Source of the DNA: Takakia lepidozioides
Lineage: Eukaryota > Streptophyta > Takakiopsida > Takakiales > Takakiaceae
Length of the DNA stretch: 64,000 bases
NCBI GenBank assembly: GCA_030704615.1
Contig: CM060732.1
Span: 26,474,001 to 26,538,000, forward strand
Direction: 5' to 3'
The first letter of the stretch is position 1, and the number at the start of each line of letters is the position of its first letter. Made by a program: the position numbers and the translations under genes. The notes under the pieces are model-generated. The model was given only the letters and a program-made list of their open reading frames with translations. It did not search any database and was not told where the DNA came from. Positions 43,616 to 54,399 of the stretch are shown one piece after another.

Positions 43616-45507
43616 TTAAGTATATTCACACCCCTCCTCTCCCCAAATATCTCGAACGGAAGGAACCCACCCTAACCCTGATTCTACACATCCAAAACCC
43701 TCGGCATATAGACATACCGCCATATTTCTTTTCTCAGCTCGAACAATTGCTCACCATCACTCATAAAATAAAGGCCACCATCCATTATCCAACCATCCTC
43801 TCCCACACCCATACACCCACCACATTGTCCTGGATCAAAACCAACAAAGCCCGGAACATTGCGATATCACGCCCCTCCCAGGTCGCGCCAACAACACCTC
43901 TACCCCCAATCCCTGCAATATATCAACAAAACACCATCCCCAAATACCCATTGGCCAATTAACATTACACTGACGGATCCCTCACCAAACCTAACGCAGG
44001 CTATGGAATCTATCACGCCGGCACCAGTCAAGTTGTTGCCCTCAGGCTCCCTGGCCCTGCCACCATCCTCCAGGCTAAACTCATGGCCATTCATGACGCC
44101 CTCTCTCTACTTGACACCTCCCCCCCCCCCCCCCCCCACACTACATCTTCACCGATAGCCTTACCTCACTATTCCTCATTCGCAACCACATCTCCACCCC
44201 TCTATCCATCATCATCACCCCGACCGCAACCTCATTGCCGCTATTGTCCAGAGGGCCATCTCCCTAGGCCACCCAGTCCATATACTCAAAGTCCATTCAT
44301 ATACTGGCATCCATGGTAATGAAGAAGCAGACCTACTCGCCCAACTCGGCGCCTCCCAACCGTTATTTGAACCCTCGAACGACCCTATGCACACCGCCCA
44401 CACCCATCCTTTCTGGTTCATATACCTTGTTCCGGACCCCCCTGCACCCAGACCAATCCGAAACCTCCTGACCCCCCTGACCAGAGAAGCAAATAAACAA
44501 GCGGCAACCTCCATCAGCCATACCAAAGTACACATCCAAAAATGGACTCAATCCAATGTATTGCACCATAAACTCTCCAATCATTTCTGGCTAACCAAAG
44601 CCACCACCGACGCACAAATCCGACAAACACTCAAATTCCGATATGCCCAATACATGGGCCACCAGCGCAAACACATCTTCTGGCCACACCTGTTCCCATC
44701 CCTATACTGCCCGTTATGTGCAACCATTCACTAAGCTCGTGACATTTGGCCACATCTCCTCGGCCAATGTATACACCCAATTATACATGGCATGCATATC
44801 ACGCGTCATAACCAAGCAGTCTGGCACCTCCACAAGCTCTTTCTAAAACGTGCCGAAACCCGTTGGTTCTCGCTCATGAATGTAGGCACCTACCAAGGAC
44901 GGCCACCCGACCACACAGTACCACCGTGGCTACTACCATGCATATGTACCCGATCACCATGCTCATGCCCAGCCCGACTTTGCACGGACATATTCCTCGT
45001 CCAAGGTCTACCTATCAACACTTCACCTCCCACCTCACCATCCATTTCATTGAATTCACATTTTGCCATGATCGTTATCCAAACGATTCAATCTTAGAAA
45101 AACGTCAGAAATATGCCCCGCTTATCCTTGCACTCCGAAGGCGTGGCTGGAAAACTGTCATCACAGCCGGCACTCGAGGATGCATTCATAATGCCAGTAT
45201 TCCATACACGATAACTTCCAAATTCCCATTCTTCCCATCCACAAATGTTTCAAAGAAATCCATCTCACGGCACTCCGTTCACTCACAGCTATTATCACCA
45301 AAAAACGCCAACTGGAATCCGGCACTTCAAACGCACCTTAGGTCCCCCAGGATACCCCTGGGTACCCAGGAGTACCCTCGCCCCCTCTATTCTCAGCGGT
45401 CACCTGGTGTCCCCCTAGACATTTTTCTATTATAGGGCCCACCTCCGAAAGGGGGCAGTAGCCGCAAGGCGAAGTGGCTCTTAGTTACGCCGGCCTCGGC
45501 CGGAGTC
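43616..45507 (+). mobile_element. 5'-truncated LINE fragment, RNase H to 3' end
   Basis: Frames starting at about 43622 (YIHTPPLPKYLERKEP) align with the C-terminal third of the LINE at 47261-56416. They include RNase H YTDGSLTKPNAGYGIYHAGT, MAIHDALSLL, VHSYTGIHGNEEADLLAQLG and the downstream region QTLKFRYAQYMGHQRKHIFW. Stops, frameshifts and a poly-C run at about 44124-44138 break it. The RNase H Glu position reads Lys (LQAKLMAIHDAL). The 3' terminus shares GAAAGGGGGCAGTA, CCGCAAGG and GGCTCTTA-TTACGC with the other copy and ends near 45507 with a CCGGCC-TC-GGCCGG hairpin. Confidence 0.85.
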
Positions 45508-45555
45508 TTCTCTCTGAAATTTAGTAGTCATTGGTGAGGGGTCAGCTTGGATGGC

Positions 45556-45915
45556 CTACCAGTGCAGTTTTTCTTCACCTGTCAATCGAGCATTTGAGAT
45601 GATAGTCGGCACTACCAATGCAACTAGCTCCTCAAACTCTTCTACGCTGAAATTAGTGAGCTGCTTGAAAAGTGTAGGTGTGGCTTGCATCGTGGCAAGC
45701 ACATCCCGGACTCCAACCTCTCGGTTCACATATTGCCCATAGCCCTCCTCCATCTTGTTAGAATTGAACAAATCTGTCGAACTAGAAGCAACTACACAGC
45801 TTGAAGAAAAATGGAAGCATCTCTCTCCATGTCGTCGAACAGATCATCATCACTTGAAGAAGATGAACTATCATCACTTGAGGAAGATGACGAGGAGTCC
45901 ATGTCGCATGATCGG
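45556..45915 (-). pseudogene. PIF/Harbinger transposase N-terminal fragment
   Basis: On the minus strand the path begins with a Ser/Asp-rich start (MDSSSSSSSDDSS, about 45900), runs through DDLFDDMERDASIFLQAV with a stop, and reaches VLATMQATPTLFKQLTNFSV and EEFEELVALVVPTI. That is the conserved N-terminal region of plant Harbinger transposases. The DDE core is missing because the LINE 3' end (45507) lies just beyond. At least one stop and one frame change are present. Confidence 0.72.
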
Positions 45916-45959
45916 CACAAAGCCTCTCAGCCCTTAAACCCTATCACTCAAAAGTCATG

Positions 45960-46450
45960 AGATGAAGCAGCCGTTGCCCTCATCCTCAGTTTTTGATTTC
46001 AAGATGCCTTCTTTCCTGACTTCGTGTTGAGTTTTCTAAACTTTGCGGAAGTCTTACTCAAACTCAAGATGAAACAAGAAACGCAGGTTCAAACTGCATA
46101 TCAGACTCAAGCTCACTTTATGGATAATTATAATTTCTTTGTACAAGTCACTAGCTCAGTCATTATCTAGGTCGAAATCTGGAGATAAATTGCCCAAAGA
46201 AAAAACATTGTTCATGACACAACATTGAAGCCTGTGAGCATAATGCAACAAGCCTTAACGGCCATGGGCTCTCTTGCTTTGGAGAAACATAAGAGGAAGG
46301 TGAGAGTATAAGGGGCATGACTCAACATAACACACCAATCGGAGCCTTGACACGTCCTTTGACCACATTTTCTCCATTGACTTGAACTTGTTGCAAAGTC
46401 TCTCTCTACATGAGAGCCAACAAATATGCAATAGAATCAAGCAAAGCATG
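45960..46450. other. stretch without identified features
   Basis: No coding region or repeat was recognised on either strand between the Harbinger fragment and the hAT elements. Confidence 0.4.
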
Positions 46451-46452
46451 AT

Positions 46453-47260
46453 CAGTTGCACGGAGCTTTGATTCCGCCTCAAATCCCCGGCAGGTCCCAA
46501 CCAGTGTCGTGCGGTATTTGATTTTTTTCATATCAGCCGGTTACGGATATTTAACTTTAACTTTGTGTTCATATCCTTCGGTTCCGGGGTTTTGGAGCTT
46601 TCCCGATTCTGATATCTTGCCAGTTGGCAACAAATACAAAATTTAACCCTATGCGGTTATGGACAAATGGAGTTTATGTCAGGATGGCCTCCGGCGGTTG
46701 AATATCCGGTTATCAAACCAAACCAAGTTTATTTTAAAATAAATTAAGATAACCCAAACTTAAAAATCTAATGTATTAAAAGTACTAATGAAAAAATAGT
46801 TACAAGTATTCGGGTAGATAGAAGATCCACAATTGCTGCCTTTTCATGAATCCAACGCCACCCTTAAGAATGTGATGAGTAGAAATGAAATGAAGACAAG
46901 ACCAACTCATGACTATGACCTACCTCGTTTATGTCGAGTGAACGCAATAACTGGCTATTATCTAGATTATAACCTCCGGTTTTAAATGCCGGATATATGG
47001 GTTCATAACCTACTTCTTTTGGACCACTAGTTCCGGTTCACATCAAAAAAATTTAAAAAATACAAAACCACCGGTTCTTAACCGGATCCGGTTATCCCAT
47101 CTCTTCATATTCGGCGGTTCTTAACGGAGGCGGTTATTTGATTTTGTGACCTCCGGCAGATCCACATATATATATCCGGGTTGGGGTCTACCGGGGGTTT
47201 GAGGCTGAATCAAATATCCGTGCAACACTGGTCCCAACCCGAGAATATATATATATATAT
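46453..47260. mobile_element. hAT MITE (outer copy), split by its sibling
   Basis: CAGTTGCACGGAGCTTTG starts at 46453 and matches the terminus of the inner element (CAGTGTTGCACGGATATTTG). The following GATTCCGCCTCAAATCCCC matches the inner element's subterminal GATTCAGCCTCAAACCCCC. After the inner element, CCCGAGAATATATATATAT continues as the inner element's own CCCGGATATATATAT does. So 46453-46501 plus 47231-47260 is an older copy of the same family. The LINE 3' end interrupts it at 47261. Confidence 0.7.
46502..47230. mobile_element. hAT MITE (inner copy) with 8-bp target duplication
   Basis: The left terminus is CAGTGTCGTGCGGTATTTGA. The right terminus, reverse-complemented, is CAGTGTTGCACGGATATTTG. 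Identical 8-bp direct repeats GTCCCAAC flank it at 46494-46501 and 47231-47238. CAGTG ends and 8-bp duplications define hAT elements. The 729-bp inside is AT-rich with many CCGGTT/AACCGG words and no transposase, so it is non-autonomous. Confidence 0.9.
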
Positions 47261-47351
47261 GACGCCAACCAAAGCTAGCGTAAATAAGAGCCTCTTCCCC
47301 TTGCGGGTACTGCCCCCTTTCAGGATTGGGCTCTATCCGAACCGTAACCTG

Positions 47352-49048
47352 TCACACAATGGCTAGCTGGCCACTTTCAATCTTACGTTTATTGAGGATT
47401 AGGGATGTGAGTGATGAAATAGCCGTGAAATGCAAGGCTCGTAGTAGAGGTGTAGTGTATTTGGGTGGTAGGTTAAGATTATCTTTTAAACCTTGGATAT
47501 TATGGGTATGAGCACCGCCCCTGACACCCGCGGTGATGACGGTCAGAGGTGCCGTGTTCCAGCCTCTGTGACATAGGGCATGTATGATTGGGTCATATTT
47601 TTCATGTTTGTACATAATTGATTGATCTGGATTTCGATCATGGCAGAATGCAACCATTTGGATTTCGGATGTGAAGTGAGAATTTTGTGGAGTTGTCTAA
47701 CCCCTTGGTTATGTCTGGTTACCCGCAATCCATGTATTATGGGGTGGTTGCAGTGGAGAAGTAAGTGTGGCCATGTATCTATTTGGGGATTTTGGGATGA
47801 ACATAACACGCAATATTTATTGGGGTATAATAATGGCCAGAACAAGTTCCGTCGTTGATTGCCCATGTATTGACCATACCGAAATTTCAAAGTTTGTTTG
47901 ATTTGTGCATCGGTAACCCTGGGGGATGAACAAAAATGATTGGACATACTATGTAGCAGGTGTGGGGACAAAACCCACTTAAATATGTACGAATTTCTGT
48001 AGGTGCGGGATTCTTGTATGAGTAGTTTGGTCTCGCCTTGAATGTGTGTGTGCAGATTCCGTATAGGTGCTATGGTCGGGAATCTAGCCCTTGTTGAGAT
48101 GAGCCAAAACGGGTATGTGTGCGACCGGTGGATAGGGCTGGTCGAGGGGTTGATGATTGGTTGAATAGCACCAAGTTGGGCAAGATGGTCTGCTATGTCA
48201 TTACCTATTATGTTTGTGTGAGATCGAACTTTGTGTATATGGATTTGCAGCGGTAAAGATGATACAACATCGACGATTCCTTTTATAAGTGTAATATCAG
48301 GATGGTGAATCTGTGATGCTGGCATGCAAATTTGGTTGGTGAGAAGGTATAGGGAGACCAAGCTGTCTGTAAATAAATAGTATGTTGAAGTAGGTTGGTA
48401 GGGGAGAGACTTGAGAGCATCATGTATAGCCATAAGCTCCGCTCGTAGGATATGCTGGCGACCAGGGAGACGGCTATATATTTTGGTATTGGTGCCAACC
48501 AAATATATACCATAACCCGCTTGGGCATCTTTTAAGGAGCCATCAGTGTATATGCATTTTTGTGGTTGGAATTTTAAGGTTGTGGGTTCCGTGAAATCTG
48601 GGAGTGGTATAGCAAAGGTTTTTGGTCTCGCTGCCCAAAGAGGCCTAGGGGTCACATGTCTCCATGGTTTGTCCGGATTGATTCGGGGATATTTGTTGGG
48701 AATTTGGGTAGGCAGGTGAACCGTGGCTGTGTGACCAAATAAATGTCTTAGAATCCGGTCCAGTTGATGGTAGAAAGTGATAGGTATTTGCGGGTCTTGT
48801 GAGTGGTGTACACATACCAGTTTAGTTACTAATGGTTCTGGATATTTCATGTAATTGCGCCACGGCGGTGGGGGTTGATAAATGATTGAGTGAGGCTCAA
48901 ATGTAGCTAACGTGAGTACTCCAGGGTGCAGCAATGCGCGCCCAATGAAGCGCTTCACTGGCAGAAGCGACATTAGGGGGGTGTGCAAACCCTCGCCCTT
49001 GCCATTGGTGGGACCTTGCAGCCCCCAGGGATCCAAAGTGCTGATCAA
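47352..49048 (-). pseudogene. LINE RNase H, CCHC knuckle and C-terminal block
   Basis: A 501-residue frame (49048-47543) holds RNase H with the four acidic residues in IYTDGSLKDAQAGYGI, LRAELMAIHDAL, YLFTDSLVSL and GNDIADHLAQLG. It continues to QTLKFRYGQYMGNQRRNLFW and a zinc knuckle CVLC...TWPHLLLHC (CCHC). The coding path then shifts frame near 47650 into FCHDRNPDQS...VITAGVRGGAH, which matches the 3' part of the other LINE copy and is therefore the true C-terminus. RNase H removes the RNA strand during target-primed reverse transcription. Confidence 0.88.
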
Positions 49049-49128
49049 TGTTGTGTAAGCTCGAGTAAGTAGATAAACCCAATGGGCATGTGAGAGGGTT
49101 AGAGTAGTATGAGTGAGTGAGTTGCAGC

Positions 49129-50133
49129 TCAGTGGTGAGGAAGTCTAGAAGGAGTGCGGGGAGGGTCGAGTGGGAGTGTGCAAGTGAAAGTTTGTTTGTT
49201 GCTTAGTATTGGGTGTTTAGAGTTGGTATGGTTAGTATTAGGAATAAATAAGATGGTGAATGATTCTGGTGACGGTGTCTTGGGTGGTAGGTCTTGGGCG
49301 TAGCATTGGATGAGTCTGGAGACTTGTACTGCAAATGCTGACGGCGTATGCATGTCTGTGAGGTTGGGTGGGTTGGAATGAAATCTTTTCCATAACCACT
49401 CCAATCTTTGGAGTGTTATGTTACCAATGTAGTACCCTAGTGGTCCATATATGTGTGCCAAGTTATTGTGAGTGTGAATGTGGGCCTGGGACTTCAAGAT
49501 GTCTTTATCTGGGTTACATTCAGCTATAGAGATGTGTAGATTTGGGATACTTCGTGGCGGGCTGATGAAACGTCTATCGTTGGCTTGTGGTTTATCCGCA
49601 TGTTGGGTATGAATATGCGATAAGTAGTGGGTGTTGGTTCGTCGGTGGTATTCGGTAACCATTTGAATATTATGGTGTAGATTTGGGTTACCATGGGTGC
49701 TAAAAAGTTGGTCATTGTTTTCCCAGGTGTTATGTTTGGGGGATGATCCCTTCCATTGACAATTGTATAGAGTTTTGACATATGTGGCTCCATATTGATC
49801 CAAGGACATTTTTTGAGTTATGCCTTGTATTTCCTCTAATGTATGGGCGGGTGTTACGGGGTGTCCTGTGGGTTGGATAGCAAGTGGGGACGATATAGTA
49901 TTTGGTTGTGGGGGCTGTGGTTGGGGTGTTTGAGCTGATTGTGTGGGGTGGACGCTTGTTGGGTTTGGGACGAAGCCATGGAATAGTGATTGGATTTGGT
50001 TTTGCATCGGGCTCGATGAATAGCAAGGGAGTAGCTCCCATGGGTGATGGGGCGAAGAGTTACATTGTCTTGGATATGTGTGGGTTAGACAAGCATGAGT
50101 GGGAAAACATAGTAGTGTTTGGAGGTGTTGCAA
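49129..50133 (-). pseudogene. LINE spacer domain with chromodomain-like core
   Basis: A 334-residue Pro/His/Thr-rich frame lies between RT and RNase H. Residues 99-145 (about 49699-49839) read EEIQGITQKMSLDQYGATYV, then QWKGSSPKHNTWENNDQL. This fits the chromodomain pattern (V-x-x-I ... YLVKWKGY-SPxxNTWE-P-xxL), including the W-K-G and N-T-W-E signature. Chromodomains bind methylated histone H3 and steer integration in gypsy chromoviruses; in a LINE the position is unusual. Only the core is clear; the first beta-strand aromatic cannot be confirmed. Confidence 0.6.
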
Positions 50134-50175
50134 ATGAACATGTTGGGAGCGCGATGATGGTTTAGGGTATTTTAG

Positions 50176-52472
50176 TCAAAAAGCCTGTGGGTCAATAAGT
50201 CTGGTGCCATTAGCATCTGTAAGTTGTCTGACTGTGGTGATGTTAAATTGCATAAAGAATTTTAGAGTGGTTTGTTTATAAGGTATGTTGTCTAGGTTGA
50301 AGAGATGAATTTGTGGGCTTGTGTCCCAAGCATTTTCTAGGGATGTGTAATGAAGTTGGATTGTGGGCATAGTAGTGTCCAGAGTAATGTGCATATGTTT
50401 GAGTATGAAGAGGGTCCTGGTGATAGGGGAGTGGGTGCATGCAATGGGGTTGATAGCCAGTAAATTTGCTAAGCCACCAAATTTCGAGGCGACATGCTTA
50501 AGGAGTCCTTGATAAATATTCCCCAGTTTACCAATATCGTTTAGAGCTTCCTGCAGCTGCGTTCCCAACGTTCTAGCGTAAGCCTCAGCTAAAGTTGTAG
50601 TACCGATACCATAGAGGCTCCTGGGTAACTGCACTAGTGCATTGGGGGTGCTATTTGGGAGTCCATATATTTGTTTCGATAAGCGTATAATGATTCTATC
50701 CAGTGCGTTTATGTCCGGGATAGAGAATGGTGCTGCATGAAAAGGATATTCTATAGAAGTTCTGAGTACTGTGTCGAGAATAAATAATTTCTGGCGCATT
50801 GTGGCTGGCGAGTTCAATAAAGCAGATGCTTGTGAGATGAGTTTTTTCTGGGTTATGTCTTTTTGAGCACTCCACTTAAGAGATGGTGTCAATTGTATAC
50901 CCAAATATGTGTATGGGTCGTCTTGGTCCAAATATGGGAAGGGTTGGGTATTATATAGCACCGTGTTATTTAGTATTCTTGAGTGGGCTTGTGTGTTGTG
51001 TTTGGTATGATGGCTGATCGCCGTGATAGCACATTTATGTAAACTTAGTTCCATTGCTGCCCATTTATTGAATCTTTCTAGTTTTTTCACTTGTCGATTG
51101 AGATGACTGGATTTGTTGGATAGCAATACAAGATCATCTGCATAGGCAGCTGCTGGGAGACGTAATGTATTGGTATCCTATGTTACCTCGAGCGAGCTAG
51201 CGAAGTAGGGGTTCTAGAAAGACAATAAAAAAATATGGGCTAAATGTGTCCCCTTGTATGGTACCTCTATGAATTGGTATAGGTGATGTATTGCCAAATG
51301 AAGGCCCGGAGTATGTGGTGGTGGCTTCAGTATAAATATTGCCAATGAGCATGACTGCATCTTGCGGGTATCCTAGATCAGTCATAACGGCTAGTAGACG
51401 CGCATGGTCAATTGAGCCAAATGCATTTTTAAAGTCAATGTATAGCAAAAATATGTCTTGTTGAGTAAAACGTGCATCTTCTAAGGCCGAAATAATGAGT
51501 TGGATTTGCCGGTTTGTGCTTCTGGCAATTCGAAATCCCTCTTGCGAGTCACTAAGAATATGATGTTGTTCTCTGAAGGATGTGAGTGGGTGGTCAACGT
51601 GCTAGTAAATAGCTTGTAAAGGGTGTTAGTAAGAGCTATAGGTCTGTAGTTCTCTAATTGGGTAGGGTCATCTTTTTTGTAAATTAGTATTGTACGACTG
51701 TTTTTCCAGCCTTTGGGAATTCTATGGAGCTGATAGCACATCACAAAGAAGCGATGGATCAATCGAAGTGTGGGTCCAATGCCTTGAGTATTTCATTAGG
51801 TATGTTGTCTGGGCCTGGTGCTTTGGAGTTGGAGAGAGATTTGAGGCATGAATGGTAGACCTCTAGAGTGAGGTAAGTGCTTAGGTCGAGTTGTAAGGGT
51901 CCCCTTTGCTTGAGTTTAAATCCGTCTATATCATGCCAAGGATAATGTCTGGCTTGGCATGCACAGTGTTGTATGTGATGCGATGGCTGGAAACAAGCAT
52001 GTGCTTGTGGTTGGTATGTGGTCTTAGCTTGCTGAAAGACAATTTTATTGATAAAGGCTGGAGAGGTGTGTAGAATTCCTGCGCTGTCACGTATTGCATC
52101 TAAAGGAAGAGAGGGGGAAGGGTTGAAGATTGATTTATGTATGAGGCGAGGTTTGTCTTGTAGCATCTTACAGTATGATTGAACAAATTTCTTCTGGTTG
52201 TCTTTGGATTGTTGTTTGGTGATATTATAAGCATTTTTCTTTGCATCTCGACCAATTCGGGAGAGAGATATGAGCCATGTATGTATATCTGCATCATTCT
52301 GGGGTATCGGGAAATCTGTGCTGCAAGCTACTATTGTGTTTAGGTCTATAATAGATGGGGTATTTCTCCATTGGGGGTCTCGTGGGTCAGAAGAGAGGAT
52401 TGTAATAGCTTTGCGGATTTTGTGGTGGATATTCAATTGTGCTTGCCATTTTCTCTGTTGTGTTATTGTCAA
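50176..52472 (-). pseudogene. LINE reverse transcriptase
   Basis: Four frames follow in order. 52472-51759 ends SNSKAPGPDNIPNEILKAL (motif 1). 51762-51481 carries IPKGWKNSRTILIYKK and ENYRPIALTN (motifs 2/2a). 51448-51197 has motif A YIDFKNAFGSIDH and motif B HRGTIQGDTFSPYFF. A frame change leads to motif C AYADDLVLLSN (51133-51144 for YADD) and the thumb (to 50176). Catalytic Asp residues are intact; the frame breaks at about 51760, 51455 and 51160 inactivate it unless they are sequencing errors. Confidence 0.9.
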
Positions 52473-52644
52473 GTATCCTCCGTTTATTTTTTATCGTTCA
52501 GTTTGTACTGGAGCAGGGAACTTTGTGCATGTATGTAGCATGGATTCTGTAATTTGAGTGAATATTTGCTCTAGCTTGGAGCTTGCGTCTTCCCAAATTT
52601 GAAGGGTGGGGTTTGCTGAATATCGATCTAGTATTGTTTCAAAA

Positions 52645-54379
52645 TCAGATATAACTGTACCGGAAATGGATCGAAACTTGGCTTGGAATGCCATAATAGA
52701 GGAGGGGGGAATAGGAGTGGGAATACGTGGCCTTGTGTCTAGCGAGGGGCCATTTTAGGACTGGACCTATAGGTACTATATGCGTGGGGATGCGGAGAAT
52801 AACTTGGTAATGGTCAGAGTTATATATGGGATCATACAGGATTGTACTGTACAGCTGTGTGGGATTATTTCTAGACATTTTGAGGTAGTACCCATCAATG
52901 AGGCTATGCAAGGTATAGTTTAGTCCTCCTTGCCTAAAGAAAGGTAAAAGTTGTCCATTCTATGTTTTTTGGAGAGGGAGGGAAGTGTACACCATCATGT
53001 AATCTGCCCAGCATAGATAGGTCTCTGTTGAAGTCACCTGCGAGGAGGATTGTGGATAAGGAGTGGAGTGGGTTGTTAGCAAAGCTCACAATTTGTTGTA
53101 GAATATCAGGGGTAAGGGCTATATCGTCCGGGTGTGAGGGCATATATAAATGAATGATAAGTAGTTTTGGATAAGGGCTGATGTGAATCTCAACAATTTG
53201 GAGGTGAGTTTTAAGGTGCGTGGGGATGCGTGCATTTGTAGTTGTTTCTTGTGAGTGCATGGATTTGTGTATACCAATGGCTAGGCCTCCACGAGTTGGC
53301 TGATATGGTAGTGAGCGTCGTCTATTATATTTTCCTGGCGATGGGGGGCTCCCATAGATGATGTGGTGGTCAAGTAGTATTCTGTTGATATATGTGTTGG
53401 GCGAGTGCGAGTTGAGTTTGGTTTCTTGTAGTAGAATAATATGGGGAGGGTTTGAGTTTTGAAGAATAAGTGAAAGGGTTGGCAAGCTGGAGGCAATGGA
53501 TCCCACATTCCACGTAAGGCATATTAAGGATTGGTCTATAAGGTTGTCTTTTGGGTTGTCTGGGGTATAAGAGAATGGCGGTGGTGTAGGTTGGTGTACA
53601 GTGGGCACTGCATTGTCACACTGTGATGTGTTGTCACATTGTGGCGTGTGTTTGGTCGTTTGGTAACCGGGTAGATATGTAAGGGTATTTAGCATGGCAG
53701 ATAAAATGTCATGCGAGATAAAAGGAAATGCTGCAGAAATATCCTGAATAGTAGGGTGGATTGTTGGAGGTAGAGATTTGATATATGTCGTAAGTAGCTG
53801 GTGTATATGACCCGGTGGGGCTTGAAGAAGGTGAAGGGAATCTTGAACAGAATTGAGGGGGTGCGGTTTGGCTTTGTACTGGGAGGAGTTATTTGGTAAC
53901 CCTTGGAGTTTTGTTAGCGTGGTTATTATTCGGGTCTCCAAGCTTTCGGATAACATGATATTACAAGATTTAGGCTTTGGAGATACACAAATAATGTATA
54001 CAAATAGTACATGATCTATAGAGTGGGATCGCAGTTTGTAGCTATTATGGGCAAGGATTGGGTATTCAGAGGTGGTTATACCGTATGGCGGTGCTTCTGG
54101 GGCATCCAGAGCCAAAACATAAGTGGCTTTGGGTAGATATGGACTGAAGAGGTTGTGTAGATGAATGTACTCCAATTTTAGAGAGATTGTGTTGAGATAA
54201 AAGTATAAAGTGTACCTAGCTTTTGCCGCCTTAGGGAGATGATTTACAACAGTTTGTATTGGATTATGTGTGTTCTGTTGGGTATGACGGCGGTTGTTTC
54301 GGGGGCCCGGGTTCTGGTGGATGTCCCCACATCGCATGAGCATTAGATGAAGTGCGCGTGTTTGTGGATGTGCATCCAT
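52645..54379 (-). pseudogene. LINE ORF2 N-terminus: 2A-like motif and APE endonuclease
   Basis: The frame opens at ATG 54379, six codons after a TAG. Residues 18-26 read GDIHQNPGP (54302-54328), a 2A-like ribosome-skipping motif. After a Pro/Thr-rich region the APE endonuclease begins: LICLTWNVGS, LLQETKLNS (catalytic Glu), RGGLAIGIHKSM and LLAGDFNRDL (Asp/Asn). A frameshift near 52925 leads into the closing motif YNSDHYQVIL (Asp-His). The endonuclease nicks target DNA to prime reverse transcription. Confidence 0.88.
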
Positions 54380-54399
54380 TTTTGCAATTTGCGTCTAGC

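Noticed and set aside
43606-43619. Second complete piggyBac-like MITE ending at TTAA
   Set aside because: Only one terminus resembles the MITE; no matching CCCCTAAATG end with TTAA is present upstream, so only a possible single end is recorded.
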